From an uncultured SAR86 cluster bacterium (GTDB taxonomy: Bacteria; Pseudomonadota; Gammaproteobacteria; Magnimaribacterales; Magnimaribacteraceae): 64,000 bases of DNA. The notes under the pieces are model-generated. The model saw nothing but the letters and a program-made list of their open reading frames with translations, made no database searches and was not told the origin of the DNA. The stretch lies in assembly GCA_902594545.1 (NCBI GenBank), contig CACJMO010000002.1, forward strand, positions 176,530 through 240,529. The letters run 5' to 3'. This document shows positions 48,329-58,523 of the stretch, piece after piece (position 1 is the stretch's first letter; each line of letters opens with the position of its first letter). The position numbers and the translations under genes are program-made.

Positions 48329-50266
48329 ATGAGTAAAGAAACAATATATAAACCATCCAATAAAATTTTGGATCATGCCAATATCAAAGAGTCTGAATTC
48401 GATAAGCTTTACAAGGAATCTATAGAAAACCCAGAAGGTTTCTGGTCCTCACAAGCAGAGTTATATCTCGATTGGGACAAGAAATGGAATGAAGTCAAGA
48501 AAACAGATCTTAAAAAAGGCGAGGTATCTTGGTTTTTGGAAGGAAAGTTAAATGCTTCTTATAATTGCATAGATCGTCACTTAGAAAAACATGCCAATAG
48601 AACAGCTTTCATTTGGGAGGGTGATAATCCTGATGATTCAAAGAAAATTTCTTATAGAGAGCTCCATGAGGAGGTTTGTGTATTTTCAAATGTTCTCAAG
48701 AAAAGGGGAATTAAAAAAGGAGATAGAGTCTGTATATATATGCCAATGATCCCAGAGGCTACTTACGCAATGCTTGCTTGCGCAAGAATTGGTGCAATTC
48801 ACTCAGTTGTATTCGGAGGGTTCTCTCCCGAATCTTTGAAAGATAGGATTTTAGATTCGGATTGTCAGACAGTTATAACAGCCGACGAAGGTCTTAGGGG
48901 AGGCAAAACTATTCCGCTTAAAAATAATGTAGATGAGGCAATAAAAGAATGTCCTAATGTTCATACAGTTTTGGTTATTAAAAGAACTGGAGCAGATATT
49001 GCTTGGAATGCTGAACATGACGTGAGATACGAAGAAATTTCAAAAGAGGTTTCTAAAGAATGCGAGCCAGAAAGCATGAATGCTGAAGATCCTCTATTTA
49101 TTCTCTATACTTCAGGCTCAACCGGGAAGCCAAAAGGGGTTCTCCACACAACCGGAGGATATCTACTACAAGCAGCTGTCTCTCATAAGCTTGTCTTTGA
49201 TTACAAGGATGAAGAAATATACTGGTGTACCGCAGATGTAGGGTGGGTAACTGGTCATTCCTATATCGTTTATGGGCCTTTAACCAACGGAGCTACTTCA
49301 CTTATTTTTGAGGGTATTCCAACCTACCCATCTGCTTCTAGATTTTGGGAAGTGATTGATAAGCATCAAGTTAATATATTTTATACAGCACCCACAGCCT
49401 TAAGAGCCCTAATGGCTCAAGGTGATGAATTTGTAGAATCATCTTCAAGAAAATCCCTAAGAATACTTGGTACAGTTGGTGAACCAATAAACCCAGAAGC
49501 TTGGGAGTGGTATTTTAAAGTAGTTGGAGATTCTTCTTGTCCCATTGTGGATACTTGGTGGCAAACTGAGACTGGAGCTATGATGATAACCCCTGTTGCT
49601 GGATTTACAGCAATGAAACCTGGAAGTGCAACGAAACCATTTTTGGGAATAGAGCCCGCATTACTGGATGAAAATGGTAAGGAAATTACAGGAGAAGGTG
49701 CTGGCAATCTTGTCATTAAATCCAGCTGGCCTTCGCAAATAAGATCTGTCTATGGTGATCACCAAAGATGTGTTGAAACATACTATTCACTTTACCCTGG
49801 TTATTATGCAACTGGAGATGGAGCGAGAAGAGACTCAGATGGATATTACTGGATCACTGGAAGAGTAGATGATGTTTTGAATGTGTCAGGTCATAGGTTG
49901 GGGACCGCAGAAGTTGAAAGCGCTTTGGTGCTTCATAAAGATGTAGCAGAAGCTGCAGTCGTTGGTTATGAGCATGAAATAAAAGGACAAGGAATATATT
50001 GCTACGTTACTCTAATGACTGGAGTTGAAGCAGTAGAAGAATTAAAAGCTGATCTTATTCAGCTTGTCGCCAAAGAGATTGGTGCAATTGCAAAGCCTGA
50101 CATCATACAATGGGCACCTGGACTTCCTAAAACAAGATCAGGAAAGATCATGAGAAGAATACTTAGAAAAATTGCTTCAAATGAAATCGATAACTTAGGG
50201 GATACAACAACTTTAGCTGACCCCTCTGTAGTGGAAGAACTTATAATAAATAGAGAGAATAGATAA
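48329..50266 (+). CDS. acs: Acetyl-CoA synthetase
   Basis: A 645-residue AMP-forming ligase making acetyl-CoA from acetate. It has the ANL-family P-loop [36 protein letters not shown] (A5) and [10 protein letters not shown] (A7). The C-terminal [11 protein letters not shown] near residue 605 holds the lysine that is acetylated in regulated homologues. Length matches Acs. No regulator lies next to it. Tight spacing to the kinase before and a one-base overlap with msrA (TAATG) indicate an operon. Confidence 0.95.
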   Translation: MSKETIYKPSNKILDHANIKESEFDKLYKESIENPEGFWSSQAELYLDWDKKWNEVKKTDLKKGEVSWFLEGKLNASYNCIDRHLEKHANRTAFIWEGDNPDDSKKISYRELHEEVCVFSNVLKKRGIKKGDRVCIYMPMIPEATYAMLACARIGAIHSVVFGGFSPESLKDRILDSDCQTVITADEGLRGGKTIPLKNNVDEAIKECPNVHTVLVIKRTGADIAWNAEHDVRYEEISKEVSKECEPESMNAEDPLFILYTSGSTGKPKGVLHTTGGYLLQAAVSHKLVFDYKDEEIYWCTADVGWVTGHSYIVYGPLTNGATSLIFEGIPTYPSASRFWEVIDKHQVNIFYTAPTALRALMAQGDEFVESSSRKSLRILGTVGEPINPEAWEWYFKVVGDSSCPIVDTWWQTETGAMMITPVAGFTAMKPGSATKPFLGIEPALLDENGKEITGEGAGNLVIKSSWPSQIRSVYGDHQRCVETYYSLYPGYYATGDGARRDSDGYYWITGRVDDVLNVSGHRLGTAEVESALVLHKDVAEAAVVGYEHEIKGQGIYCYVTLMTGVEAVEELKADLIQLVAKEIGAIAKPDIIQWAPGLPKTRSGKIMRRILRKIASNEIDNLGDTTTLADPSVVEELIINRENR

Positions 50267-50907
50267 TGTCATTAATGGATTTGTTAAATAAGAAAAGCAT
50301 ATTACCGCTTGAATCAGAAGCTTTGCTTGGAAGAGATGAAGAGATTGAGGTTCCAACAGAGCACTTTGTAAAAGGGACGCCCTTGAAAGGTCCATTCCCC
50401 GATAATTTAAAAGAAGCTATTTTTGGAATGGGTTGCTTTTGGGGAGTTGAGAGAAGATTTTGGGAACTAGATGGAGTCTACTCAACTGCAGCCGGATATG
50501 CTGGAGGTTTTACAAAAAATCCTTCTTACAAAGAAGTTTGTACTGGCTTTACAGGTCACAACGAAGTTGTACTAGTTGTTTATGATCCAGCTATCATTAG
50601 TTATGAATCTTTACTCACAACTTTTTGGGAAGATCATGATCCCACTCAAGGTATGAGGCAAGGAAACGATATGGGCACTCAATACAGGTCAGGCATCTAT
50701 TTCTCCAATGAAGAGGAAAAAGCCATTATCAAGAAAACTATGGAACAATACCAAGCTCAGCTCAAAGCAAATGGACTGGGCCAGATAACGACTGAAGTGA
50801 AAGAGGCTGATCAATTTTATTACGCTGAACATTATCATCAGCAATACCTAGCTAAAAACCCGGATGGCTACTGCGCTCTAGCAGGCACAGGAGTAAAGAT
50901 TAATTAG
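50266..50907 (+). CDS. msrA: Peptide-methionine (S)-S-oxide reductase
   Basis: A 213-residue MsrA that reduces methionine-S-sulfoxide in proteins. The catalytic Cys57 is in GMGCFWGVE, with [16 protein letters not shown] and DHDPTQ as further family blocks. About 50 residues precede the catalytic motif, a common longer form. It begins on the last base of the acs stop. Its stop overlaps the convergent metallo-hydrolase stop by eight bases (TTAATTAG). Confidence 0.94.
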   Translation: MSLMDLLNKKSILPLESEALLGRDEEIEVPTEHFVKGTPLKGPFPDNLKEAIFGMGCFWGVERRFWELDGVYSTAAGYAGGFTKNPSYKEVCTGFTGHNEVVLVVYDPAIISYESLLTTFWEDHDPTQGMRQGNDMGTQYRSGIYFSNEEEKAIIKKTMEQYQAQLKANGLGQITTEVKEADQFYYAEHYHQQYLAKNPDGYCALAGTGVKIN

Positions 50908-51727
50908 TATTTTCTATAAAGTATTCTTCCCCACTGCTATAGATCAACTGATCTTCTTCTAACTTGATTAAATGAGCAAGAAGCGAGGCCTTTGCGATTG
51001 GAAATAAAGAAGAATCAACATCGTCATAAACCTTTTCTACAAGGGAGTCGGGAGTGCCTTTAGTCGCCTCCCGCAGAGCTTGAAAGACTTTCTTTTCTCG
51101 TTCGAGTCTGTGGTTGATAATCCAATCAGCTACCTCATGAGGATTTTCTAGCAATTCCCCATGGCCTGGTGCGATCTTTTCAATATCGTAATCTTTTAAT
51201 TTTTCTAAAGATTGTATGTATTGTTTCATATTGCCATCAGGAGGACCGATAACAACAGTTGAGCCATTCATAATATGATCACCCGTAAAGATTAGTTTCT
51301 CTTCCTTGAGGATAAAACATAAGTGATTTGAAGCATGACCTGGAGTATGAATGACCTCAATAGAAAATTCTTCTTCTTGAAAGACCTCTCCGTCATCCAA
51401 GATCCTCTCAGGACTAAACGTTTGATCTTGGTTTTTGGAAGAATTTGTGAGCATGCCATAAGCGGGGACATCCAGATTTTCTTTGAGAAGCCTTACTCCA
51501 GGAGAGTGATCCGGGTGAGTATGAGTGACTAGGATCTGCTTTATATTAGGTGCGGCAGCTGTAATTACATCAATGTGTTCTTGCATTGCCGGTCCTGGAT
51601 CAATGACTGTTACTTCTTCTTTGCCTACTAAATAGGTATTTGTTCCCGGTCCAGTAAAAACACTTCCGTTACCTGCTGTAATTCTTCTAACTAAAGGACT
51701 TAACTCAACAACCTTTCCCGCTTCCAT
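50900..51727 (-). CDS. Metallo-beta-lactamase-fold hydrolase (LACTB2-like)
   Basis: A 275-residue MBL-fold hydrolase. The zinc motif HTHPDH is at residues 69-74, a second ligand region is [11 protein letters not shown], then FTGDHIM and a later GHGELL. The C-terminal helical part (residues 190-270) resembles the winged region of LACTB2-type proteins. No substrate can be assigned. It lies two bases after the Nudix gene, probably one transcript; a joint role in clearing CoA or nucleotide derivatives is speculative. Confidence 0.8.
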   Translation of the reverse strand: MEAGKVVELSPLVRRITAGNGSVFTGPGTNTYLVGKEEVTVIDPGPAMQEHIDVITAAAPNIKQILVTHTHPDHSPGVRLLKENLDVPAYGMLTNSSKNQDQTFSPERILDDGEVFQEEEFSIEVIHTPGHASNHLCFILKEEKLIFTGDHIMNGSTVVIGPPDGNMKQYIQSLEKLKDYDIEKIAPGHGELLENPHEVADWIINHRLEREKKVFQALREATKGTPDSLVEKVYDDVDSSLFPIAKASLLAHLIKLEEDQLIYSSGEEYFIENTN

Positions 51728-51729
51728 TA

Positions 51730-52575
51730 TCAGTGATCCTCGTATCCTTCATCGCCCGGTAAAAGGCCTACCATTTTTCCATCCTCCATAAAGAATTTAG
51801 GTTCAATTGTAGGAATTGTTGAAGGATCTATTGATGACTTATCTTGTAATAACTCTTCTACATTAGAATAGCCACAGATACTTTGGAGGTTCTTTATTGT
51901 GGGCATGATTAATAATAACTTACCTTCCTCTTGTTGCTGTAAAGCCTCTTCAGGTTTTATCCATAGACTGTTAACACTCTCGGATCCATCGTGCAGACCT
52001 TCTTGACCCGAAGGAGCAATGGCAACAAAAAATCGGGTGGTATACCTTCTTTTTTCAATCTTGGGGGTTATCCAATGGGCGAGGTAAGCAAGTCGTTCAG
52101 TAGCTAATGTTAATTTCTCCGTCTGGCACATTAAATCTAGTATTGATTCTCCAGAATTAAGTCTATTTCTATAGTCAACAAATTTTTCTCTCTCAACTGA
52201 GTCCGAAGGGTCAAAAGGAGTGCCATCATCTCTATATGCTATGAGAATTCCTGCTTCTTCAAAGCATTCTCTGATACAAGCAACCCAGTAGGCTAAACCT
52301 CCCTTTTCAATGCCTAAGGTATTAGAGAGTTCTTTATCTGAAGCTCCGGTCGTGATGGCTTCCATTTCATCAAGGCCATCTTCAGGATCTACTTTGCCTC
52401 CAGGAAAAACAAATGCCCCTCCAAAATTTGCTTTGGAAGCTCGCTCGACCAGAAAAACCTCTACTCCGTCTTTTGCGTCTCTAACTAATAAAACTGTAGC
52501 TGCAGGCTGTGGAACTGTGGGCTCCTCATTAGGGTCAGCCATTTGTGTATTTGCCCCTTGCAATGGATTTTTCAT
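51730..52575 (-). CDS. Nudix hydrolase (NUDT19/NUDT7-like)
   Basis: A 281-residue hydrolase with a split Nudix box: FPGGKVDPEDG near residue 57, then an insert of about 30 residues, then RECFEEAGIL near 104. This interrupted box is typical of NUDT19-type CoA diphosphatases. Residues 1-20 are polar and probably disordered. Pyrophosphate-bond cleavage in CoA or acyl-CoA is plausible given the many acyl-CoA genes here, but is inferred from family only. It is divergent from the alpha/beta hydrolase gene. Confidence 0.8.
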   Translation of the reverse strand: MKNPLQGANTQMADPNEEPTVPQPAATVLLVRDAKDGVEVFLVERASKANFGGAFVFPGGKVDPEDGLDEMEAITTGASDKELSNTLGIEKGGLAYWVACIRECFEEAGILIAYRDDGTPFDPSDSVEREKFVDYRNRLNSGESILDLMCQTEKLTLATERLAYLAHWITPKIEKRRYTTRFFVAIAPSGQEGLHDGSESVNSLWIKPEEALQQQEEGKLLLIMPTIKNLQSICGYSNVEELLQDKSSIDPSTIPTIEPKFFMEDGKMVGLLPGDEGYEDH

Positions 52576-52662
52576 AAATCGTCCTTATTTTTCCGAGATT
52601 ATAATAGACTAGCGCCTTCAAAAACTTTAATAACTATAAATTTATTTCAAAGGAATGTCTAA

Positions 52663-53538
52663 ATGGTAGATTCTCATCCAGATTGGTTTAAGGAAGCCTT
52701 GTCAATTAAGAAAATAGAAAAGTCTATAAATGTCGAGGGCGGCTTAATTTCTTATCAACAATGGGGTGATGAGTCAAAACCAGGTATTGTTCTAGTCCAC
52801 GGCAGCGGTAGCCACTCTCATTGGTGGGATTTTATAGCCCCTCTTTTGCTTGAAGATTTTCAAGTCAGTGCAATAGATTTATCAGGTATGGGCGAAAGTC
52901 ATCATAGAGAGGATTATTCACCAGAGCTTTATGCACAAGAAATTTTGTCAGTAGCAGAAGATAGTGGTTTTTTTAATATTGGAAAGCCAATTATCTGCGG
53001 CCATAGTATGGGTGGCTTCATGAGTGCAACTGCAGGGTATTTATCTGAAAAGGAACTCACCGGAGTAATTATGGTTGATTCTCCTATAAGACCACCAACT
53101 TATGATTATTCTACACATGTAAGAAGTGGGCCTATAAGAAGGATTAAAACTTATCCAACGAGAGAAAGCATACTGGAAAGATTCAGGCTTACTCCTGAAC
53201 AGGAATGCGAAAATGAATTTCTGGTTAAATACATTGCTGAATGGTCTATCAAAGAAGCTAATAACGGATTTCAATGGAAATTTGACGACACCATATTCGA
53301 TAAGTTGGGTTTTCGCCATATGCAAAGAAATATTGCTTTTGATCTTAACTGTAAGCTTGGGATTATTTACGGCACGGAAAGTAATTTGATGAGCAGGGAG
53401 ATAATAGAATTTATCACTGAAAATGTACCTGAAGGAACTCCAATCAAGCCTATTGAAAAAGCGGCACATCATGTTTTATTGGATCAACCTCTGGAATTAG
53501 CTGAAGCAATTAAAGATATTGCTAAATCATGGATATAA
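52663..53538 (+). CDS. Alpha/beta hydrolase
   Basis: A 291-residue alpha/beta-hydrolase-fold protein. VLVHGSGSHSHWWDF is the oxyanion-hole region, the nucleophile Ser is in CGHSMGGFM near residue 114, and AAHHVLLDQP near 269 carries the catalytic His. Substrate not known; esters or C-C bonded ring-cleavage products are typical for relatives. AAAGGA precedes the ATG, and a TATAAT at 52600-52605 may be its -10. Confidence 0.85.
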   Translation: MVDSHPDWFKEALSIKKIEKSINVEGGLISYQQWGDESKPGIVLVHGSGSHSHWWDFIAPLLLEDFQVSAIDLSGMGESHHREDYSPELYAQEILSVAEDSGFFNIGKPIICGHSMGGFMSATAGYLSEKELTGVIMVDSPIRPPTYDYSTHVRSGPIRRIKTYPTRESILERFRLTPEQECENEFLVKYIAEWSIKEANNGFQWKFDDTIFDKLGFRHMQRNIAFDLNCKLGIIYGTESNLMSREIIEFITENVPEGTPIKPIEKAAHHVLLDQPLELAEAIKDIAKSWI

Positions 53539-53542
53539 ATCA

Positions 53543-53704
53543 GTGATCAAAGCCTTCTTCCTGTGTCTTTTTCTGTATTTCTCATTCTCTATACATAGGT
53601 CTTTGCATAAAGAAGAAATTTCTTATGGATGCACCTCCATAAGCTTGATGATGTTTGTAGACGTTATTCTGCTTCTACTGATTTACTACACTCTATTTGA
53701 GTGA
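53543..53704 (+). CDS. Possible small membrane protein
   Basis: A 53-codon frame from GTG 53543, five bases after the hydrolase stop, with two hydrophobic segments (AFFLCLFLYFSFSI and a longer one near the C-terminus, ISLMMFVDVILLLLIYYTLF). A weak GGAT lies upstream. It ends one base short of the convergent DUF1330 stop, so it fills the gap exactly. No homologue is recognised. It could be a real small protein or a chance frame in AT-rich DNA. Confidence 0.35.
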   Translation: MIKAFFLCLFLYFSFSIHRSLHKEEISYGCTSISLMMFVDVILLLLIYYTLFE

Positions 53705-53705
53705 A

Positions 53706-54023
53706 TTAGCTTCTTGGGGGCAATCCCTTAACAAGACTTAGAGATCTCAAAGGCGCTCCTTCTCTTCGATACTTTGAAAGTTCTTGATATTCAGGGTCGT
53801 TGTACCAGGCATCTGCTGCAGCCTCTGAAGGAAAAGAAAATATTACAACCCTTCCGCCTGACAAAGGCTCGCTTCCTTCAAGATGCCTAAAAGAATCGTC
53901 GAAAGTCAGAAACTCTCCTCCGTGTCTTTTAAGGATGGGAAAAAAACCTTTTTCGTATTTTAGGTATGTATCTTTATCTTCAATCTCTAAGTTTACTACC
54001 ATATATACTCTTACATCTTCCAT
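53706..54023 (-). CDS. DUF1330-family protein
   Basis: A 105-residue ferredoxin-like alpha/beta barrel protein of the DUF1330 family, recognised by VYMVVNLEIEDKDTYLKY, GGRVVIFSFPSEAAADAWYNDPEYQEL and the following RREGA. Its biochemical role is unknown. GGAGG precedes the ATG, and it lies nine bases after the flavin enzyme gene, probably on the same transcript. Confidence 0.85.
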   Translation of the reverse strand: MEDVRVYMVVNLEIEDKDTYLKYEKGFFPILKRHGGEFLTFDDSFRHLEGSEPLSGGRVVIFSFPSEAAADAWYNDPEYQELSKYRREGAPLRSLSLVKGLPPRS

Positions 54024-54032
54024 GATTCCTCC

Positions 54033-55007
54033 TTATGCTTTTACCGATTGAAGCCTTCCATCAATTATTTTTTCAGCATCTGAAACAAGTCTTGAGACCA
54101 TCTCTTGGCAGCTTGGCACATCCTTGACTCTGGCAACAGAAATTCCTGCAGACCATATGCCGTGTTCTAGATCACCTTCTTCGAACACAACTCTTCCTCT
54201 CTGGCCCGCGACAAGATCTTTTACGTCCTCAAAAGTTGCTGAACCAGAAGATTCAATTTCAACTACTTGGTCTGAAATAGAGTTCTTAAACACCCTTGCC
54301 GTGTTGTGCATGGTTCTGAACATTAGGTTTGTGGAAAGTTCATTAGCCTCAGTCATTTTGTCTTTAACGTTTTGATGTATGCCGGCTTCTTTGGTGGCCA
54401 TAAATCTAGTACCCATTACAATTGCCTCTCCACCAAGTGCTAGAGCAGCAACCAAGCTTTTAGCATCACTAAAACCTCCGCACCCAGCGACCGGAACATC
54501 GAGGGCTTCTGCTGCTTGAGGCAATAGAACAAGAGAAGGAATATCATCTTCTCCTGGGTGTCCTGCGCACTCAAATCCATCAATAGTTATTGCACTTACT
54601 CCTACTGATTGGGCTTTAAGAGCATGTCTTACCGAAGTGCATTTGTGTATTACTTTTACATCGTACTCCTTAAAGAGCTCCATAAAAGGCTCAGGGCTTC
54701 GTCCAGCAGTTTCTACAATTTTTACACCTGATCCAACAATAGCTTGGGCATATTCTTCGTATGGAGGTGGATTTATTGTTGGAAGAACCGTTAAATTTAC
54801 ACCAAAAGGCTTATCAGTCATTTCCCTTGTTCGCGCTATTTCTTTTGTCAGATCTTCAGGCGTTGGTTGAGTAAGAGCAGTCAAGATTCCTAATGCTCCT
54901 GCATTTGATACTGCAGAGACCAATTCGGCGTATCCGACCCATTGCATTCCTCCCTGTATAACGGGATGTTCTATCCCAAATAAATCAGTAATTCTTGTTT
55001 TAAGCAT
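54033..55007 (-). CDS. Nitronate monooxygenase-family flavoprotein
   Basis: A 324-residue TIM-barrel FMN enzyme of the nitronate monooxygenase / 2-nitropropane dioxygenase family. GIEHPVIQGGMQWVG opens the barrel, CAGHPGEDD is in the active-site loop, and AGCGGFSDAKSLVAALALGGEAIVMGTRFM (given by its ends) forms the FMN phosphate site. Its natural substrate is uncertain; many such genes belong to acyl-CoA or detoxification pathways. It is divergent from the valine operon with an 86-base gap. Confidence 0.85.
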   Translation of the reverse strand: MLKTRITDLFGIEHPVIQGGMQWVGYAELVSAVSNAGALGILTALTQPTPEDLTKEIARTREMTDKPFGVNLTVLPTINPPPYEEYAQAIVGSGVKIVETAGRSPEPFMELFKEYDVKVIHKCTSVRHALKAQSVGVSAITIDGFECAGHPGEDDIPSLVLLPQAAEALDVPVAGCGGFSDAKSLVAALALGGEAIVMGTRFMATKEAGIHQNVKDKMTEANELSTNLMFRTMHNTARVFKNSISDQVVEIESSGSATFEDVKDLVAGQRGRVVFEEGDLEHGIWSAGISVARVKDVPSCQEMVSRLVSDAEKIIDGRLQSVKA

Positions 55008-55093
55008 TTTTCCTCTCCACGATTTTATGCAATTTATTTCAGTTTGTAGGAAAGATAGTAAGATACTTCACATAAATTAAGAAGAAATACTTT

Positions 55094-56584
55094 ATGTCAG
55101 AAAAATTAGAACTTTTCATAGATGGTAAATTCATCCAAAGTAAAACAGAGAACTGGATTGAAGTCCTAAATCCAGCCACTCAGGAAGTATTATGCGAAGC
55201 TCCGTGTGCGACTGAATCGGAAATAGAAAATGCAATTTCTTCTGCGCAAGCGGCTTTCTTGACTTGGAGAGAAACTCCACCACCTGAAAGGTCAAGAATC
55301 ATGATGCGTTATCAGGAGCTGCTAAAACAGAATCAAGATAAGATTGCCGAAATACTCAGTAAAGAGAATGGTAAAACATTTGAAGATGCTAAAGGTGATG
55401 TTTGGAGAGGTATAGAAGTCGTAGAGCAAGCTGCAAATATAACCCCGCTGTTAATGGGAGAAACTGTTGAGAATGTAGCCAGGGAAATAGACTCATATAG
55501 CTATCTTCAATCTTTAGGGGTATGTTTAGGAATTACTCCTTTTAATTTTCCAGCAATGATACCTCTTTGGATGTTTCCTATGGCTATTGCATGCGGCAAT
55601 ACATTCATTCTCAAACCTTCAGAACAGGATCCTATGACCTCAAATAGACTTGCGGAACTTTTTGTAGAGGCCGGAGCTCCTCCGAACTTATTGCAAGTTA
55701 TACACGGAGCTAAAGAACAAGTGGATAAACTTATTAAGCATCCAGATATAAAGGCAATTTCATTCGTCGGTTCGGTTCCCGTGGGTCAATATATTTATAA
55801 AACTGGAACAGAAAATTTAAAGAGAGTTCAATCTTTTGCAGGGGCTAAAAATCATATGGTTGTGATGCCAGATGCAAATAAAAATAAAACCATTGATAGC
55901 CTTGTAGGCTCGTCTGTTGGAGCAGCGGGACAAAGGTGTATGGCAATTAGTGTAGCTGTCTTTGTCGGCTCTTCTAAAGAATGGATTGAAGAACTAAAAA
56001 AAGAAATGGAACTTGTAATGCCAGGTCCATGGGATTCTGAAGAATCAGGATTTGGTCCTGTAATAAGCTCCCAAGCTAAAGAAAGAATTATTGGACTGAT
56101 TGAAAAAGGAAAAAATGAAGCTCACTGCCTTATTGATGGGAGTCAATGCTCAGTCGAAGGATATCCAGAAGGTAACTGGGTTGGTCCGACCCTATTTAGT
56201 AAAGTAAAAACAGATTCAGAGATTTACAGAACTGAAATATTTGGACCTGTCTTGCTTTGTATCGAAGTTGATACTCTGGATGAAGCTATTGAGCTTATCA
56301 ACAAAAATCCTTACGGAAACGGTACTTCCATATTCACTGCTTCCGGAAGATCTGCAAGAAAATTTCGTCACGAAATAGAAGTTGGACAAGTAGGAATTAA
56401 TGTACCTATTCCAGTCCCTTTACCTTTCTTCTCTTTTACAGGATGGAAGCAATCTTTCTATGGTGATCTTCATGCGTACGGGAAACAAGCTGTAAGGTTT
56501 TACACCGAAACCAAAACCATAACAGAAAGATGGTTTGATGAAGATGAAGAAAGTTCAAAGAATTTAACAATAAATTTAGAGTAA
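55094..56584 (+). CDS. mmsA: Methylmalonate-semialdehyde dehydrogenase (CoA-acylating)
   Basis: A 496-residue aldehyde dehydrogenase converting (S)-methylmalonate semialdehyde to propionyl-CoA, the last valine-specific step. [29 protein letters not shown] and the catalytic Cys in AAGQRCMA near residue 282 are MmsA signatures. It leads a five-gene operon. The adjoining mmsB product is its substrate source, which fits valine breakdown better than inositol use. Confidence 0.94.
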   Translation: MSEKLELFIDGKFIQSKTENWIEVLNPATQEVLCEAPCATESEIENAISSAQAAFLTWRETPPPERSRIMMRYQELLKQNQDKIAEILSKENGKTFEDAKGDVWRGIEVVEQAANITPLLMGETVENVAREIDSYSYLQSLGVCLGITPFNFPAMIPLWMFPMAIACGNTFILKPSEQDPMTSNRLAELFVEAGAPPNLLQVIHGAKEQVDKLIKHPDIKAISFVGSVPVGQYIYKTGTENLKRVQSFAGAKNHMVVMPDANKNKTIDSLVGSSVGAAGQRCMAISVAVFVGSSKEWIEELKKEMELVMPGPWDSEESGFGPVISSQAKERIIGLIEKGKNEAHCLIDGSQCSVEGYPEGNWVGPTLFSKVKTDSEIYRTEIFGPVLLCIEVDTLDEAIELINKNPYGNGTSIFTASGRSARKFRHEIEVGQVGINVPIPVPLPFFSFTGWKQSFYGDLHAYGKQAVRFYTETKTITERWFDEDEESSKNLTINLE

Positions 56585-56587
56585 GCA

Positions 56588-57748
56588 ATGGATTTTGATC
56601 TAACTACAACTCAAAAGGAATATAGAGATCTTGCAAGGAACTTTTCAGAAAAAGAACTTAAGCCCTATGCAGCTCAATGGGACAGAGAAGCTATTTTTCC
56701 AAAAGAGACTCTTTCAAAAGCTGGTGAACTTGGATTTTTATCTCTTTATGTGGATACAAATTACGGAGGTATGGGATTAGGAAGATTAGATGCTTCAATA
56801 ATCTTCGAACAACTAGCGCAAGGCTGTACCAGTACGACAGCTTTCATGACCATTCATAACATGGCAATTTGGATGGTAAGTAAATTCGCATCTGAAGACT
56901 TAAAAGAAGAGTGGTTCCCTGCCCTCAGTCAAGGAACAAAGCTTGCCTCTTATTGCTTAACAGAACCTGGGTCAGGTTCTGATGCCGCTTCTTTAAAGAC
57001 TACAGCAAAAAAAGAAGGTGACCATTTTATATTGAATGGATCAAAAGCTTTCATTTCAGGATCTGGAGCTACTGATTGTTTAGTTTTAATGGCAAGAACT
57101 GGGGAACAAGGAGCAAAAGGAATATCTTGTTTTCTAATTCCTGCGGATCTACCTGGCATTGAGTATGGAAAAAATGAACTTAAGATGGGTTGGAAAAATC
57201 AACCAACTAGATTGGTTTCTTTAACTGATGTAAAAGTCCATAGAAAGAATCTAATCGGTGAAGAAGGTAATGGTTTTAAGATTGCTATGCAGGGTCTTGA
57301 TGGAGGAAGAATAAATATAGCTACTTGCTCAATAGGAACAGCTCAAGCAGCTATGGAAGAAGCCCAAAGATATATGAACGAAAGAGAGCAGTTCGGAAAG
57401 AAAATTTCTGAGTTTCAAGCCATGCAGTTCAAAATTGCAGATATGGTTACAGAATTAGTCGCTGCAAGAAATATGACCAGACTTGCAGCATTTAAGATTG
57501 ATCAAGGGCATGGTGAGGCAACAACTTATTCTGCAATGGCTAAAAGATATGCAACCGATGTGGGTTTTAATGTATGCAATGAAGCTTTACAAATATTTGG
57601 TGGATATGGATATATTCAGGAATATCCCCTTGAGAGAAATGTAAGAGATGTCCGAGTTCATCAAATACTTGAGGGCACTAATGAAATTATGAGGATGATA
57701 ATTGGTCGCAGAATGATTATGGAAGATGCCGCATCAATTATTCAATAA
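56588..57748 (+). CDS. Acyl-CoA dehydrogenase, probable isobutyryl-CoA dehydrogenase
   Basis: A 386-residue flavoprotein oxidising short acyl-CoAs to 2-enoyl-CoAs. CLTEPGSGSDAASLKT (substrate loop), REQFGKKISEFQAMQFKIADM and the C-terminal HQILEGTNEIMRMIIGR with the catalytic Glu region are all present. Position between mmsA and the hydratase argues for isobutyryl-CoA as substrate. It begins three bases after the mmsA stop. Electrons would pass to ETF, which is not in this window. Confidence 0.9.
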   Translation: MDFDLTTTQKEYRDLARNFSEKELKPYAAQWDREAIFPKETLSKAGELGFLSLYVDTNYGGMGLGRLDASIIFEQLAQGCTSTTAFMTIHNMAIWMVSKFASEDLKEEWFPALSQGTKLASYCLTEPGSGSDAASLKTTAKKEGDHFILNGSKAFISGSGATDCLVLMARTGEQGAKGISCFLIPADLPGIEYGKNELKMGWKNQPTRLVSLTDVKVHRKNLIGEEGNGFKIAMQGLDGGRINIATCSIGTAQAAMEEAQRYMNEREQFGKKISEFQAMQFKIADMVTELVAARNMTRLAAFKIDQGHGEATTYSAMAKRYATDVGFNVCNEALQIFGGYGYIQEYPLERNVRDVRVHQILEGTNEIMRMIIGRRMIMEDAASIIQ

Positions 57749-57752
57749 AAAT

Positions 57753-58523
57753 ATGACAGAAAAATTAATAGTAGAAAAAATTGAGCATATAGCAACGATA
57801 GTAATTAACAATCCAAGCGCTAATACTTGGGATCTAGAAAGCCTCTCGGGCCTTGAAAAAATTATTAGTGAACTTAACAAGGATAAGAATATCTCTGCTC
57901 TAGTGATCACCGGACAAGGTGAGAAATTCTTTTCAGCGGGAGCAGACTTAAAGGTATTTCATGAAGGCGGTAAAGAGGCCGCAAAGTCAATGAGCGATGC
58001 ATTTTCGAAAGCATTTAAGTCATTGAGTGAATTTAGTGGAGTTTCTATTGCTGCCATCAACGGCTTTGCTATGGGTGGGGGCTTGGAATGCGCGTTAGCT
58101 TGCGACCTTAGAGTTGCAGAAAATAAAGCTATTCTCGCTCTACCCGAACCTAAAGTTGGACTTTTGCCCTGCGGCGGCGGAACTCAAATACTTCCAAGGC
58201 TTGTTGGAGAAGGTTGGGCAAAGAGAATTATCCTTACGGGGGAACAGATAAAGCCTGATCTTGCTTTACAAATTGGATTGATTGAAGAGAAGACAGACGA
58301 TGGCAAGTCTTTTGAAGTAGCAATGGAAATTGCTAAATCCGTGGCGAATCAAAGTCCTACAAGCATTGCCCAGTGCAAAGAACTAATTCACAAAGCGAGA
58401 TTGTCTAATCAATCTTACGATGAAGAACTAAAGCCTTTTATTGATTTATTCGATACGAAGGATCAAAAAGAAGGTGTGGAAGCATTTTTAGAAAAAAGAA
58501 AACCTGAATGGCAAAATGCCTAA
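57753..58523 (+). CDS. Enoyl-CoA hydratase (valine pathway)
   Basis: A 256-residue crotonase-fold enzyme, here expected to hydrate methacrylyl-CoA to 3-hydroxyisobutyryl-CoA. GQGEKFFSAGADLKVF and AINGFAMGGGLECALACD form the two oxyanion strands, and the acidic pair in ALPEPKVGLLPCGGG fits hydratase chemistry. I chose ATG 57753, four bases after the previous stop; an in-frame ATG at 57726 would overlap that gene by 23 bases. Neither has a good ribosome site. Confidence 0.88.
   Translation: MTEKLIVEKIEHIATIVINNPSANTWDLESLSGLEKIISELNKDKNISALVITGQGEKFFSAGADLKVFHEGGKEAAKSMSDAFSKAFKSLSEFSGVSIAAINGFAMGGGLECALACDLRVAENKAILALPEPKVGLLPCGGGTQILPRLVGEGWAKRIILTGEQIKPDLALQIGLIEEKTDDGKSFEVAMEIAKSVANQSPTSIAQCKELIHKARLSNQSYDEELKPFIDLFDTKDQKEGVEAFLEKRKPEWQNA

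Noticed and set aside
53041..53472. A 143-codon frame on the minus strand
   Set aside because: It lies wholly inside the alpha/beta hydrolase gene, antisense to its catalytic motifs, and shows no recognisable domain.
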